Source: Cytophagaceae bacterium UBA7467
GTDB taxonomy: Bacteria; Bacteroidota; Bacteroidia; Cytophagales; Spirosomataceae
Length of the DNA stretch: 21,899 bases
Direction: 5' to 3'
NCBI GenBank assembly: GCA_002479785.1
Contig: DLPD01000021.1
Span: 1-21,899, forward strand
Both the position numbers and the translations under genes were made by a program. This document shows, piece by piece, positions 14,464 to 21,899 of this stretch. The notes below the pieces were generated by a model, which made no database searches, was not told where the DNA came from, and was given only the letters and a program-made list of their open reading frames with translations. The first letter of the stretch is position 1. Each line of letters begins with the position of its first letter.

Positions 14464-15751
14464 CTTTTTTTACGGTATAAAAATCAGCTGGGAAGCCATT
14501 GATATTTCGCCATAATTCGTACCATAGCGGCACATCATTTAACAAGGCAATACCTTGCGCGCCAGCACCCATTTTAATTTGCTTAGGCCACTTTTTATCT
14601 TTCGGATTTTCTACCACAATGACGCGGAACATCCCTTTTTCGTCGATGTTATTTTCTACTGCACGAATCTTTCCTGGGAAGGTTCCAAAGCTTTGATTTG
14701 GCCATCCACCAGCAAAAATAATCGCCGGGAAACCGTCAAAAATAAACCTAACCTCTTGTCCCGGTGAAACCAAAGGTAAATCAACGGGTCTGACGTACAT
14801 CTCTACTGCATAATTCGTGTTCTGCGGGACAATCGTTAAAAGCTCCTCTCCGTCTTTTAAAATCTCTCCAATACCCGCTTTTTTCGCATTAATTACTTGA
14901 CCACTTTGGGGCGCTAATATGTAGTACATTCCGTCTCGAATGGTATAACTCGCTACTTGGTTTTCTAGCTTAGCGATTTCCCCTTTCCCCGTTTCAATCA
15001 TACCCAAGCTCTGGAATTTTTCTCCCTCGGCTTTGTTCATTTTTTCGCTGTATTCCTGGTCTACTCCGCGCAATTCAATTTTCGTATTTTGAATCTCCTG
15101 CAGTGTTTGATTTACCTTGTTCTCGGCAATGGTTTTTTTCGCTAATGCGTTTTGCATGGACGCATTGCGTTGTTGAAATTGCGTTTGAGAAATCAATCCC
15201 TCTTTGAACATTTTTTGGTTTCGTTCGAATTGATCTTTGACTAAATTATACTCATTGGATGCTGCTTCCATTTCGGCTTTTTCTCCAGTTAACTTCTGCT
15301 GTAAAGCCGTGATCTTGTTCGTTAATTGATCCTGTTTTAAAGCCTTGGAGGAACGTAGATTCGCGATTTGATCCTCGGTTGTTTTCACTTTTTGTTCATA
15401 AAAAGAGATCGTTCCTTTCTTCGCATCCAATTGCTCTTGTGTTCGCGTAATCAAGTTAGGATCTAAATATTCAGCCTTGATCTCGGAGATTTTTGCTAAG
15501 GTATCTCCCTGTTCTACAAAGTCCCCTTCTTTTACCCACCAACGCGAAATTTTACCCGCGATAGGGCTATAAATTTTTTGAGGTTTTTGCTCTTGGTACA
15601 GACTAGTGATCTGGCCTTTTGCACGAATATTTTGCGTCCAAGGAAGGAATAAAACGCCTATTAAAATGAGGCCTAATCCGATTAACCAAGGCTTCGTCGC
15701 AGGTCCTTTATCGCGTAGATAAATGTGATTAAATGACTTAAACTTTTCCAT
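14453..15751 (-). CDS. HlyD-family periplasmic adaptor (membrane fusion protein)
   Basis: A 432-residue adaptor. One transmembrane helix lies at about 21-38 (PWLIGLGLILIGVLFLPW), preceded by a short cytoplasmic tail. The split biotinyl-lipoyl domain has its first half at about 55-90 (IYSPIAGKISRWWVKEGDFV) and its second at about 277-310 (ILAPQSGQVINAKKAGIGEI). Between them a long alpha-helical coiled-coil (about 100-265) is rich in Gln, Lys and Glu. A beta-barrel domain follows with SPGQEVRFIFDGFPAI. It bridges the ABC transporter and the TolC-type channel. The gene overlaps ABC by 14 bases and tolC by 11, so all three are coupled. The order ABC, adaptor, channel is that of type I-like export systems, and no substrate gene or peptidase domain is seen. 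Confidence 0.93.
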   Translation of the reverse strand: MEKFKSFNHIYLRDKGPATKPWLIGLGLILIGVLFLPWTQNIRAKGQITSLYQEQKPQKIYSPIAGKISRWWVKEGDFVEQGDTLAKISEIKAEYLDPNLITRTQEQLDAKKGTISFYEQKVKTTEDQIANLRSSKALKQDQLTNKITALQQKLTGEKAEMEAASNEYNLVKDQFERNQKMFKEGLISQTQFQQRNASMQNALAKKTIAENKVNQTLQEIQNTKIELRGVDQEYSEKMNKAEGEKFQSLGMIETGKGEIAKLENQVASYTIRDGMYYILAPQSGQVINAKKAGIGEILKDGEELLTIVPQNTNYAVEMYVRPVDLPLVSPGQEVRFIFDGFPAIIFAGGWPNQSFGTFPGKIRAVENNIDEKGMFRVIVVENPKDKKWPKQIKMGAGAQGIALLNDVPLWYELWRNINGFPADFYTVKKDEK

Positions 15752-17366
15752 TGTTGATCTCTATTTTTTTGCCAAAAAGGGCGTCCTCATTGGTAGCAAT
15801 AATCACCGTTGCTGCTTGGTTTTTTAAATAGGTTTGGATTTGATTTGCAATGGCTGGTTCTAGTCCATTCCAAGGATTCTCCAGTAAGAGCAATCGTTTA
15901 TCCCCACAAAGTGCACGAAGAAGTAACATTTTCCTTACAATGGTTTGCGGTGTTTTCTTGCCTAGGGGCTCTATTTCTGTGTCAAATCCAAGTGGGAAGT
16001 GATTTAGAAAATCAGCAAATCCTAATTCATTCGCGGTTGCTAAAATCAACGAAGGGCTAATCTCTTTATTTCCTAAGCTGATATTTTCCCAAACAGTCCC
16101 ACCAAAAATTTCCTGGTTCTGAAGTAAGATCCCCGTATGTTTTCTCAGGCTTTGTAAGGTGTAATTTTTAATGGGAACCTTATTAATCAAAAGGGTGCCT
16201 TTAAAGTCGATATAATTACCTGTTAGTACCCTCATTAAGATCGATTTTCCAGATCCTGCCGGCCCCGAGATTTGAATTTTTTCTCCCGATTGAATGTGCA
16301 GATTAATGGCGTTTAAAACCGGCTTTCCTGCCTCGAATTCAAAGCTGAAGTTCTTCATCTCAATTTCTAGCCCTTCACGTGTACTTAGTTCTAAGTCTCC
16401 ACTGGTTTCTAATGGATTATCCGTCACACTCGCTAATTTTTCTAAACCCGTAATCACATCATAGGCACTATCTAAGCTCGTAATCAGCTTCTCTACTGCG
16501 CCTATGACCAGCATAATAACGATTTCTGCGGCGACAAACTCTCCTACGTTTAATTGCTGATTAATTAATAAATAGGAACCTAAAGTTAGCATCAAGGTAG
16601 TCAAGGCTACTTTGAAAAATAAGAGGGATTTGTATTGAAATAAAAGAACGTAAAAATGTTTCGTTCTCGCCCCTAGATAACCGCTGACATTTTCATCTGT
16701 ACGGATGAAATTTAAGTCAGAACCTTGGCTAAATTTGAAGGTCTTAATTGTCCGAGCAATCTCCCCAAAAAATCCAGCCACTCCATATTTATAGTTTGAT
16801 TCCTCGATACTTGTTTCGATTCCTTTTTGGGAAGTATAATACAAAATCAAGCCTAACAAGAGTAACAGAATTACCCCTAATATGATAAATAAAGGATGGT
16901 AAAGCGATAACAAGATGATGCCAAAGACGATTTGTACTGAAGCCACTGGAATATCTAACAGTAGTTTTGCGAATCCTTTTTGAATATTCAAGGAATCAAA
17001 AAACCGATTCACCTTTTCTGGAATATGGTATTTATCCATGTGCTTTAAATCCAATTGAGGGATTTTATCAGCAAATTCATAGGCATAGTGAGCAAATATT
17101 TTCTGTTGTATGGACTCGATGATTTTCATCTGATTGATTTGGAACAAACCCATCAAAAAAACACCAAGCACCACTAAAAAGATGAGCACATAAATGGAGG
17201 TCACCATCGTGGCTCCCATCACTAATCCAATGATGGTTTGTACACCTAAAGGCAAACTCAAATTCACAATACCGCCCAATATCGAGAACAAGTAGATCGA
17301 TGTAATCTCCTTTTTATATTCCTGAATCAGGGCTTGCACTCGCTTCAATGGACTTTTATGTTGCAT
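15738..17366 (-). CDS. ABC exporter (type I secretion-like) with divergent nucleotide-binding domain
   Basis: A 542-residue half-transporter: an exporter-type transmembrane domain of about six helices (residues 20-310) fused to a nucleotide-binding domain (about 330-542). There is no N-terminal C39 peptidase. Walker A is intact (GPAGSGKS, 368-375) and the Q-loop Gln416 is present in LLQNQEIFGGTVWENISLG. The rest is degenerate. The signature LSGGQ is replaced by GKKTPQT (469-475). Walker B reads LLLLEN (492-497) where Asp-Glu is expected. The H-loop reads IIATN, with Thr525 in place of His. ATP binding is likely but hydrolysis would be unusual. I recall relatives in Bacteroidota with a similarly relaxed signature, so this may be a family trait rather than decay. 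It shares an operon with the HlyD and TolC genes and is divergent from a TetR-type regulator. Confidence 0.88.
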   Translation of the reverse strand: MQHKSPLKRVQALIQEYKKEITSIYLFSILGGIVNLSLPLGVQTIIGLVMGATMVTSIYVLIFLVVLGVFLMGLFQINQMKIIESIQQKIFAHYAYEFADKIPQLDLKHMDKYHIPEKVNRFFDSLNIQKGFAKLLLDIPVASVQIVFGIILLSLYHPLFIILGVILLLLLGLILYYTSQKGIETSIEESNYKYGVAGFFGEIARTIKTFKFSQGSDLNFIRTDENVSGYLGARTKHFYVLLFQYKSLLFFKVALTTLMLTLGSYLLINQQLNVGEFVAAEIVIMLVIGAVEKLITSLDSAYDVITGLEKLASVTDNPLETSGDLELSTREGLEIEMKNFSFEFEAGKPVLNAINLHIQSGEKIQISGPAGSGKSILMRVLTGNYIDFKGTLLINKVPIKNYTLQSLRKHTGILLQNQEIFGGTVWENISLGNKEISPSLILATANELGFADFLNHFPLGFDTEIEPLGKKTPQTIVRKMLLLRALCGDKRLLLLENPWNGLEPAIANQIQTYLKNQAATVIIATNEDALFGKKIEINNGKV

Positions 17367-17385
17367 AACAATTCATTTTCTCCTG

Positions 17386-17393
17386 CAAAACTA
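17386..17393 (-). promoter_or_regulatory. -7 element of the ABC-HlyD-TolC operon
   Basis: On the minus strand it reads TAGTTTTG, a full match to TAnnTTTG, 20 bases before the ABC ATG. No clear TTG is at -33; the region where it would lie is covered by the palindrome at 17409-17427. Confidence 0.55.
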
Positions 17394-17408
17394 TAAATAC
17401 TTTTTAAT

Positions 17409-17427
17409 ATAATAGTATTACTATTAT
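17409..17427. promoter_or_regulatory. 19-bp perfect palindrome, candidate TetR operator
   Basis: ATAATAGTA-T-TACTATTAT is a perfect 9-1-9 inverted repeat. It sits between the divergent TetR-type gene and the efflux operon, over the -33 region of the latter. Position, size and symmetry suit a TetR dimer site. The sequence is AT-rich, which makes chance palindromes easier. Confidence 0.55.
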
Positions 17428-17447
17428 TAATAATTGTTAAAATATCT

Positions 17448-17477
17448 TTTGAGGTAGCAATTCTATTATTAACTTTG
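17448..17477 (+). promoter_or_regulatory. promoter of the TetR-type gene (TTTG-N18-TAACTTTG)
   Basis: TTTG at 17448-17451 and TAACTTTG at 17470-17477 are 18 bases apart, a good Bacteroidota promoter. Transcription would start near 17484, giving a leader of about 15 bases to the ATG at 17499. The in-frame TTG at 17475 lies inside the -7 element and is excluded as a start. Confidence 0.7.
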
Positions 17478-17498
17478 TTTTGTTCAAAAGGTATAACA

Positions 17499-18170
17499 AT
17501 GGATTATTCACTGAGTTTTAAAGTCAACGAAAAGATCTATTTACGGGATCCAGAGAGTACGGAATTAGGAAAGCAGATAGTTAAAAATGCGATTGACCTG
17601 ATCCATACTTTGGGGTTTGAGCATTTTACATTCAAGAAGTTAGCGAAGGAAATGAATACGACCGAGGCGTCGATCTACCGTTATTTTGAGAATAAACACC
17701 GAATGTTGTTGTACATCTTGAATTGGTATTGGTCTTACATGGAATACTTGGTGGTGTTTCAGTTGCAGCCTTTAGCAAATTCGCAAGCAAAGTTAGAGAG
17801 ATTAGTTGCCCTATTGACTCATCCACTACCAGAAAGTGAGGGGCAGTCCGATTACAATAAAAATTATTTACATCAAATTGTTATCACCGAAAGTAGCAAA
17901 GTCTACCTCGTGAAGGAGGTCAAAGAAATCAATGAAGAGGCAGTATTTAAACCGTATAAAGACCTGTGCGCCCGTATCTCGGAATTGATTCAATCGCACA
18001 ATCCAGCCTATGGATTTCCACATTCACTGAGCAGCACCCTAATCGAAACGGCGCATTCCCAGCTCTTTTTTAGTCAGCATTTGCCTAAATTGACGGATGC
18101 AGGGAAAGGCAATAAGACGGAATTTGTCGCGCGGTATTTGACGGATTTAGTGTTCAAATCTTTAAGCTAG
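17499..18170 (+). CDS. TetR-family transcriptional regulator
   Basis: A 223-residue regulator. The N-terminal DNA-binding domain shows the typical pattern: IVKNAIDLIHTLGFEHFTF, then the helix-turn-helix at about 43-66 with KLAKEMNTTEASIYRYFENK. The C-terminal ligand domain is helical and not assignable to a ligand. The start at the ATG 17499 gives a normal N-terminus and follows a good promoter. It is divergent from the ABC-HlyD-TolC efflux operon, with 132 bases between the start codons, so it most likely represses that operon and perhaps itself. A palindrome at 17409-17427 is the candidate site. It converges on the GH3 gene with only 4 bases between the stops. Confidence 0.92.
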   Translation: MDYSLSFKVNEKIYLRDPESTELGKQIVKNAIDLIHTLGFEHFTFKKLAKEMNTTEASIYRYFENKHRMLLYILNWYWSYMEYLVVFQLQPLANSQAKLERLVALLTHPLPESEGQSDYNKNYLHQIVITESSKVYLVKEVKEINEEAVFKPYKDLCARISELIQSHNPAYGFPHSLSSTLIETAHSQLFFSQHLPKLTDAGKGNKTEFVARYLTDLVFKSLS

Positions 18171-18174
18171 TCAT

Positions 18175-20424
18175 TTACTGCCTGCTGCCCGCTGAAAACT
18201 GTTTCGTTCTCGCATCTTGAATCACCCCTTTCCAGTTCATCCCAAAACCGAAGTCATAGCGATGTCCCTCAGAATCCACATGGCATTCCATATCGAAAGG
18301 TACGTCTTCTTTTTGCTTCTCTACCACGCTCATATTGGCTGGCATCTGCATCGGTAACAAGGCTTGTGGCTCGGCTTTACCCGCTAAGATTTCTAAGATT
18401 GCTTGGTCTTGTACGCCAAAACTCGCTAAGATTGCATCTGCCTTCCCTTCGAATTCAGCGAATACCATCGGGTTCGAAACGTTCACGGAAACGATCACTG
18501 GCTTGCCGTTCATTTTCGCTTTGGTCTCCTCGATTAATTGGATGTCGGTCACGTTGCGTGATTTCACTGATTTGCCTTTGTAACTTCTGTTTGTAAAGTT
18601 TTCCAAAGGATCACCACCAGCTATACTCACTTCACGCGCCTCATTTGCCGTGTAATCGTTGTATTGTAACGAGATAGGTAGGTAACCGTTACCGCCTTTA
18701 GCCACGTCCTCTTTGTCGTAACCGATACCACTTTTCGGATTCTCGATACACACTAAAGCGATGTCCGCTTTAGAAGCGTCGTCCGTTATGTTGAAGTATT
18801 TTTGAACCAGTTCCATGTTGATGGGGAAGTCATTTGAAGCCGGAATAGGGAATCCTAAAAAGTGACGTGAGGCAGCCACGAAGCGTTTAGGGATGTACAA
18901 GGTTTTCTTATCTTTAATAGGCAACACGTTTGCCTTGTTTTTCAATAACACAATTGATTGTAATTGCGCTTGGAAACCGGCTTGCATGTACTCGGGTTTC
19001 CCTACTGTTTGTTTCGTTTCTTTCGGGTTTACATAGGGATTTTCAAACAATCCTACTTGGAAAATATTGCGCAATAATCGCACCGCTGATTGCTCCATGC
19101 GCGCACGCATTTTCGCTTCACCATGTTCCTTTACGCCCATCGCATAGGCTTCGATGATCGGTTTCATATCATTATTTCCTCCAAACTGATCCGCGCCCGC
19201 CATCAAAATCTTGTAATGCCGTTCCGCCATCGTCAGGTTTTCCACTCCCCACACTTTGCCGTCGATGAACACATCCATCGCGCGGTGATCACCCGTCACA
19301 GACCAGTCCGTGCAAACCACACCATCGTAACCGTATTTAGTGCGTAGCAAATCGGAGACAATGTATTTGTTGTAGTTGTTCGCGACGTTTTCGTTTGTTT
19401 GGTTCCACGAGATCGTGTAATAGGGCATTACCGCCGCGGCTTTCTTCGTATTGCCTGTTAATTTAAATGCCCCTTCCGTAAAGGGAATCAAGTGTTCATT
19501 AAAATTATTGCCTGGATAAACCGCAAACTTTCCATTCGCATAATGCGCGTCGCGACCGGCTTCTCCAGCGCCACCGCCTGGCCAGTGTTTGACCATTGCG
19601 TTCACACTTTTTCCACCCCAATTTTCCCCTTGGAATCCATTGCAATAAGCTTCTCCCATGGCGGCAGAAAGTTTCGGGCTTTCTCCAAAAGTACCATCAA
19701 AACGGCCCCATCTCGGTTCTGTTGCGATGTCGACTTGAGGTGACAAAGCCGTTGCGATACCTAAGGCACGGTATTCTGTTGCTGCGATGCGTCCAAATTG
19801 TTGGATCAATGCAGGCTTGAATGTCGCCGCCATTCCTAAAGAGGATGGCCACATCGAAATAACGCCACCCGCTGCGGCATTAAATTCCGCGCGTGCTGAA
19901 GTTCCATGTCTCGGATCCGTACTGTTGTTTGCCGGAATACCCTTGCCTAGTGATTCACAAAAGGCTTGCACTTTATTGTTCCATTTTGCCGCATCTTCCG
20001 GGCTCGAAACGGTCGTCAATAAGACGTGACGCAAATTATCTGCTTGTAAGAATTTCTTTTGTTGATCTGTTAAATCCGAAGGATCTATCGTTTTAGGATC
20101 AAACGGTTTTCCATTATAAGTTCCTGCGAAATAGCCATCGGGTCTAGCTGGAACGGCTTGGTGTCCAGAGTAGAGCATCAAACCCGCCATTTCTTCCACG
20201 CTTAATTGCTTGGCTAGATCTTTAGCACGCTCGTCCACCGGTTTTCTCCAATCCTCGTAGACATCCAGTTTTCCATTTTTATTCAGGTCTTTGAACGATA
20301 GGCCATCTTTTTGAATGATTTTGACCTGATCATAGCCTAGGGTTGGGCCATTTTTCTGCTGAATAAAATGTTGTTGACCGAATGCCACAGTTGAAATAGC
20401 GAGTAATCCGAGGATCTTTTTCAT
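18175..20424 (-). CDS. glycoside hydrolase family 3 protein (beta-glucosidase/xylosidase type)
   Basis: A 749-residue exported enzyme that would release sugars from the non-reducing ends of beta-linked glycans. It has a signal peptide (1-16, ending AFGQ). DLNKNGKLDVYEDW (46-59) follows, with the spacing of an EF-hand-like calcium loop. The GH3 N-terminal barrel shows PRHGTSARAE, VDIATEPRWGRFDGTFGESP (residues 231-250) and KHWPGGG (279-285). The likely nucleophile is Asp373 in GYDGVVCTDWSVTGDHR. The C-terminal GH3 domain contains VLLKNKANVLPI and the QLIEETKAKMNGKPVIVSVN stretch. The start at 20424 (MKKILGLL) is chosen over an ATG at 20466 because it begins the signal peptide and follows a promoter. 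Upstream on the same strand is an acetylesterase-like gene, which suggests a glycan-degradation locus. Exact substrate is unknown. Confidence 0.93.
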   Translation of the reverse strand: MKKILGLLAISTVAFGQQHFIQQKNGPTLGYDQVKIIQKDGLSFKDLNKNGKLDVYEDWRKPVDERAKDLAKQLSVEEMAGLMLYSGHQAVPARPDGYFAGTYNGKPFDPKTIDPSDLTDQQKKFLQADNLRHVLLTTVSSPEDAAKWNNKVQAFCESLGKGIPANNSTDPRHGTSARAEFNAAAGGVISMWPSSLGMAATFKPALIQQFGRIAATEYRALGIATALSPQVDIATEPRWGRFDGTFGESPKLSAAMGEAYCNGFQGENWGGKSVNAMVKHWPGGGAGEAGRDAHYANGKFAVYPGNNFNEHLIPFTEGAFKLTGNTKKAAAVMPYYTISWNQTNENVANNYNKYIVSDLLRTKYGYDGVVCTDWSVTGDHRAMDVFIDGKVWGVENLTMAERHYKILMAGADQFGGNNDMKPIIEAYAMGVKEHGEAKMRARMEQSAVRLLRNIFQVGLFENPYVNPKETKQTVGKPEYMQAGFQAQLQSIVLLKNKANVLPIKDKKTLYIPKRFVAASRHFLGFPIPASNDFPINMELVQKYFNITDDASKADIALVCIENPKSGIGYDKEDVAKGGNGYLPISLQYNDYTANEAREVSIAGGDPLENFTNRSYKGKSVKSRNVTDIQLIEETKAKMNGKPVIVSVNVSNPMVFAEFEGKADAILASFGVQDQAILEILAGKAEPQALLPMQMPANMSVVEKQKEDVPFDMECHVDSEGHRYDFGFGMNWKGVIQDARTKQFSAGSRQ

Positions 20425-20443
20425 AGAGGGGTTATTTTTTTGC

Positions 20444-20474
20444 CAAAGATAACTATTGTAGCACAATGATACAA
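20444..20474 (-). promoter_or_regulatory. promoter of the GH3 gene (TTG-N20-TATCTTTG)
   Basis: On the minus strand TTG at 20474-20472 is followed after 20 bases by TATCTTTG at 20451-20444, a full -7 match, 19 bases before the ATG at 20424. GH3 could therefore be transcribed on its own as well as by read-through from the esterase gene. Confidence 0.6.
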
Positions 20475-21899
20475 TTAATGATCGGTCCTAAATGGCGACG
20501 CCGGTAAACCCTCTACATTAATTAAATTGGCTCCATCCGGATTATCTGCCCAAGCATAGCGTACGTACATGGGTTCTGCCACCTCATCGCTCCAAACCAC
20601 CACGGTGTTCCGTTCAATGACTGCCTTAGCCCACACGAATTTCTTGTCTTTGCCTGCGATAGCAAATTGCATTAATTCGTCTTCGTCCGTTTTATGGATG
20701 GAGAGCCCGCTGCCCGTTTCTCGGAAGCGAATGCGGATGCGGTTCCCCTCGATTTGATTGGATTCATAAATAGGTCCAGACGAAACGATGTTCTCTCCAT
20801 AGGCTAGCTTGCGCGCGGCTAATGCAAGGCGTTCGCCGATCGGTTTTTTGGTCAACGGATGAATGTCATTCCATTCCCCCAGATCTAAAGTGACAGCCAT
20901 TCCACTGCGCGGAATGGATAAACTCTTTAATTGGCCATCGCGTAGAACGGCCATATTACTTTCTACCGGGAGCATCGTCCGGTCTTGGAAGCCAGGTAGT
21001 TGCACATATAAAAAGGGAAGCTCAGGCTGCTTGAATTGCGTCCGCCAGTCTTTCGCCAGTGCCGGTAAAAGCTGCTCATATACTTGCGGTTTTCCCACGT
21101 TCGACTCCCCTTGGTACCAAACAAATCCCTTCAATGAAAAAGAGGTAAAAGGTGCGATCATGGCGTTGTATAACGCGGTAGGAGTGAAATTAGACGGAGC
21201 AGGCTTCTCCACTACTGGAGGGAAAACTTCCCCTACCTTGTACTGCCAGTCCCCCTGTAAATCGACAGTTTTATCACCCACAATCAATTCGTATGGCTTA
21301 TCTGGCACAAAACCGCCTTTCCCGGCCGAATTAGTGACACGAATGACAATCAGGTTTTTACCCGCTTTCAAAATACCCTCTTTAACAGTATACCTGCGAG
21401 GAGGATATTGATACGTGGTATTGCCTACTTGTTCTCCATTGACAAATACTTGGTCTGCGTCCACAATGCGACCCATAAATAGTTTAGCAGGCAGACCTGC
21501 TAACGAAGCAGGAATGTTGACTTCTCTTCGGAACCAAACCACTCCGTTCAGGTCTCTTAAACCCTGATCTTCCCAAAACCCAGGAATGGTGAAGTGTTTC
21601 CAGCCTTTGGGGGAATAGCTGAAGCTTGCCCACTTTTCACTTAAACCACGGTCAGCGGATTTTCTAGGGGCAGGTGGCGCGGGGTTCGTTCGAGTGGTGT
21701 CTTTCACATATGCCGGAAAGGCTTTTAATCCCGTTTCGCTGATCCAAGATTCAATGGGAGTTCCGCCTACGCTGGAGTTAATAATCCCGATGGGCACGTG
21801 GTATTGGGCATACAAATCTCGCGCAAAGAAATAAGAAACGGCACCCATTTGTAAGACGTTTTCGGGGGTAACTGGGAGCCAAGAACTAGCCGGTAAATC
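20475..21899 (-). CDS. sialate O-acetylesterase-type SGNH esterase (N-terminus outside window)
   Basis: The frame stays open past the ATG at 21848 to the window edge, so the 5' end is missing; 474 residues are visible. The visible part matches sialate O-acetylesterases, which remove acetyl groups from sugars: PENVLQMGAVSYFFAR, VPIGIINSSVGGTPIESW, an inserted GH2-like beta-sandwich (about 87-172 from the internal Met, with NGVVWFRREVNIP and VFVNGEQVG), then the block WYQGESN. The catalytic His is in NDIHPLTKKPIGERLA (codon 20859-20861). The nucleophile Ser, normally in a GQSN motif, would lie beyond the edge. Bacteroidota use such enzymes on sialic acids and on acetylated plant glycans alike. 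The GH3 gene lies 50 bases downstream on the same strand. Confidence 0.9.
   Translation of the reverse strand, partial: DLPASSWLPVTPENVLQMGAVSYFFARDLYAQYHVPIGIINSSVGGTPIESWISETGLKAFPAYVKDTTRTNPAPPAPRKSADRGLSEKWASFSYSPKGWKHFTIPGFWEDQGLRDLNGVVWFRREVNIPASLAGLPAKLFMGRIVDADQVFVNGEQVGNTTYQYPPRRYTVKEGILKAGKNLIVIRVTNSAGKGGFVPDKPYELIVGDKTVDLQGDWQYKVGEVFPPVVEKPAPSNFTPTALYNAMIAPFTSFSLKGFVWYQGESNVGKPQVYEQLLPALAKDWRTQFKQPELPFLYVQLPGFQDRTMLPVESNMAVLRDGQLKSLSIPRSGMAVTLDLGEWNDIHPLTKKPIGERLALAARKLAYGENIVSSGPIYESNQIEGNRIRIRFRETGSGLSIHKTDEDELMQFAIAGKDKKFVWAKAVIERNTVVVWSDEVAEPMYVRYAWADNPDGANLINVEGLPASPFRTDH

Noticed and set aside
17475..17498. TTG start for the TetR-type gene
   Set aside because: The TTG is within the -7 promoter element and adds residues atypical of the family N-terminus.
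17367..17498. AT-rich intergenic region as a replication origin or attachment site
   Set aside because: It is 132 bases between divergent genes and is explained by two promoters and an operator-like palindrome; no DnaA boxes or iterons were seen.
20863..21411. A 182-residue plus-strand open frame opposite the acetylesterase gene
   Set aside because: The minus-strand frame encodes a well-conserved enzyme; the plus-strand product shows no recognisable pattern.

Overview
The window looks like chromosomal DNA from a Bacteroidota bacterium, probably of the Cytophagales (the exact genus is a guess). The grounds are a TonB-dependent receptor with a carboxypeptidase-like N-terminal domain, many MKK-type signal peptides ending in AQ, DUF-type families typical of the phylum, AT-leaning intergenic DNA, and repeated promoter elements of the Bacteroidota type (-7 TAnnTTTG, sometimes with an upstream TTTG/TTG). 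No RNA genes, insertion sequences, CRISPR arrays or phage genes were seen. No gene-free stretch exceeds 300 bases.

Layout. (1) 1-768: C-terminal part of a Gfo/Idh/MocA-type oxidoreductase, ending at a bidirectional terminator. (2) 824-4127: a peroxide-defence pair. A catalase-peroxidase (katG) carries a signal peptide and a short Asn-Pro-His repeat region. It is divergent from an oxyR-like LysR regulator whose reading frame is broken by a one-base deletion in an A-run. An almost textbook OxyR operator lies between them. (3) 4175-6318: a compact three-gene operon of a small membrane protein, a winged-helix regulator and a larger membrane protein (DUF4153-like). It starts at a clear promoter overlapped by a palindrome, a candidate self-regulation site. 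(4) 6355-8955: a TonB-dependent outer-membrane receptor on the minus strand, divergent from a small exported Cys/His/Asp-rich protein (DUF6370-like). (5) 9434-11845: an orphan small membrane protein, a porin and an outer-membrane barrel-like protein. (6) 11842-17366, minus strand: an efflux block reading ABC transporter, HlyD-type adaptor, TolC-type outer-membrane protein and then a Bcr/CflA-type MFS pump. It is divergent from a TetR-type regulator at 17499-18170, with a 19-bp perfect palindrome between them. (7) 18175-21899, minus strand: a GH3 glycosidase and, upstream of it, a sialate O-acetylesterase-type enzyme that runs off the window. Together these look like part of a polysaccharide-degradation locus.

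Most notable are the probably exported KatG with its NPH repeats, the frameshifted OxyR that keeps both redox cysteines, the ABC transporter whose nucleotide-binding domain has lost the standard signature, Walker B and H-loop residues, and two palindromes placed as operators for the local regulators. Nothing here clearly amounts to a wholly new biological system.
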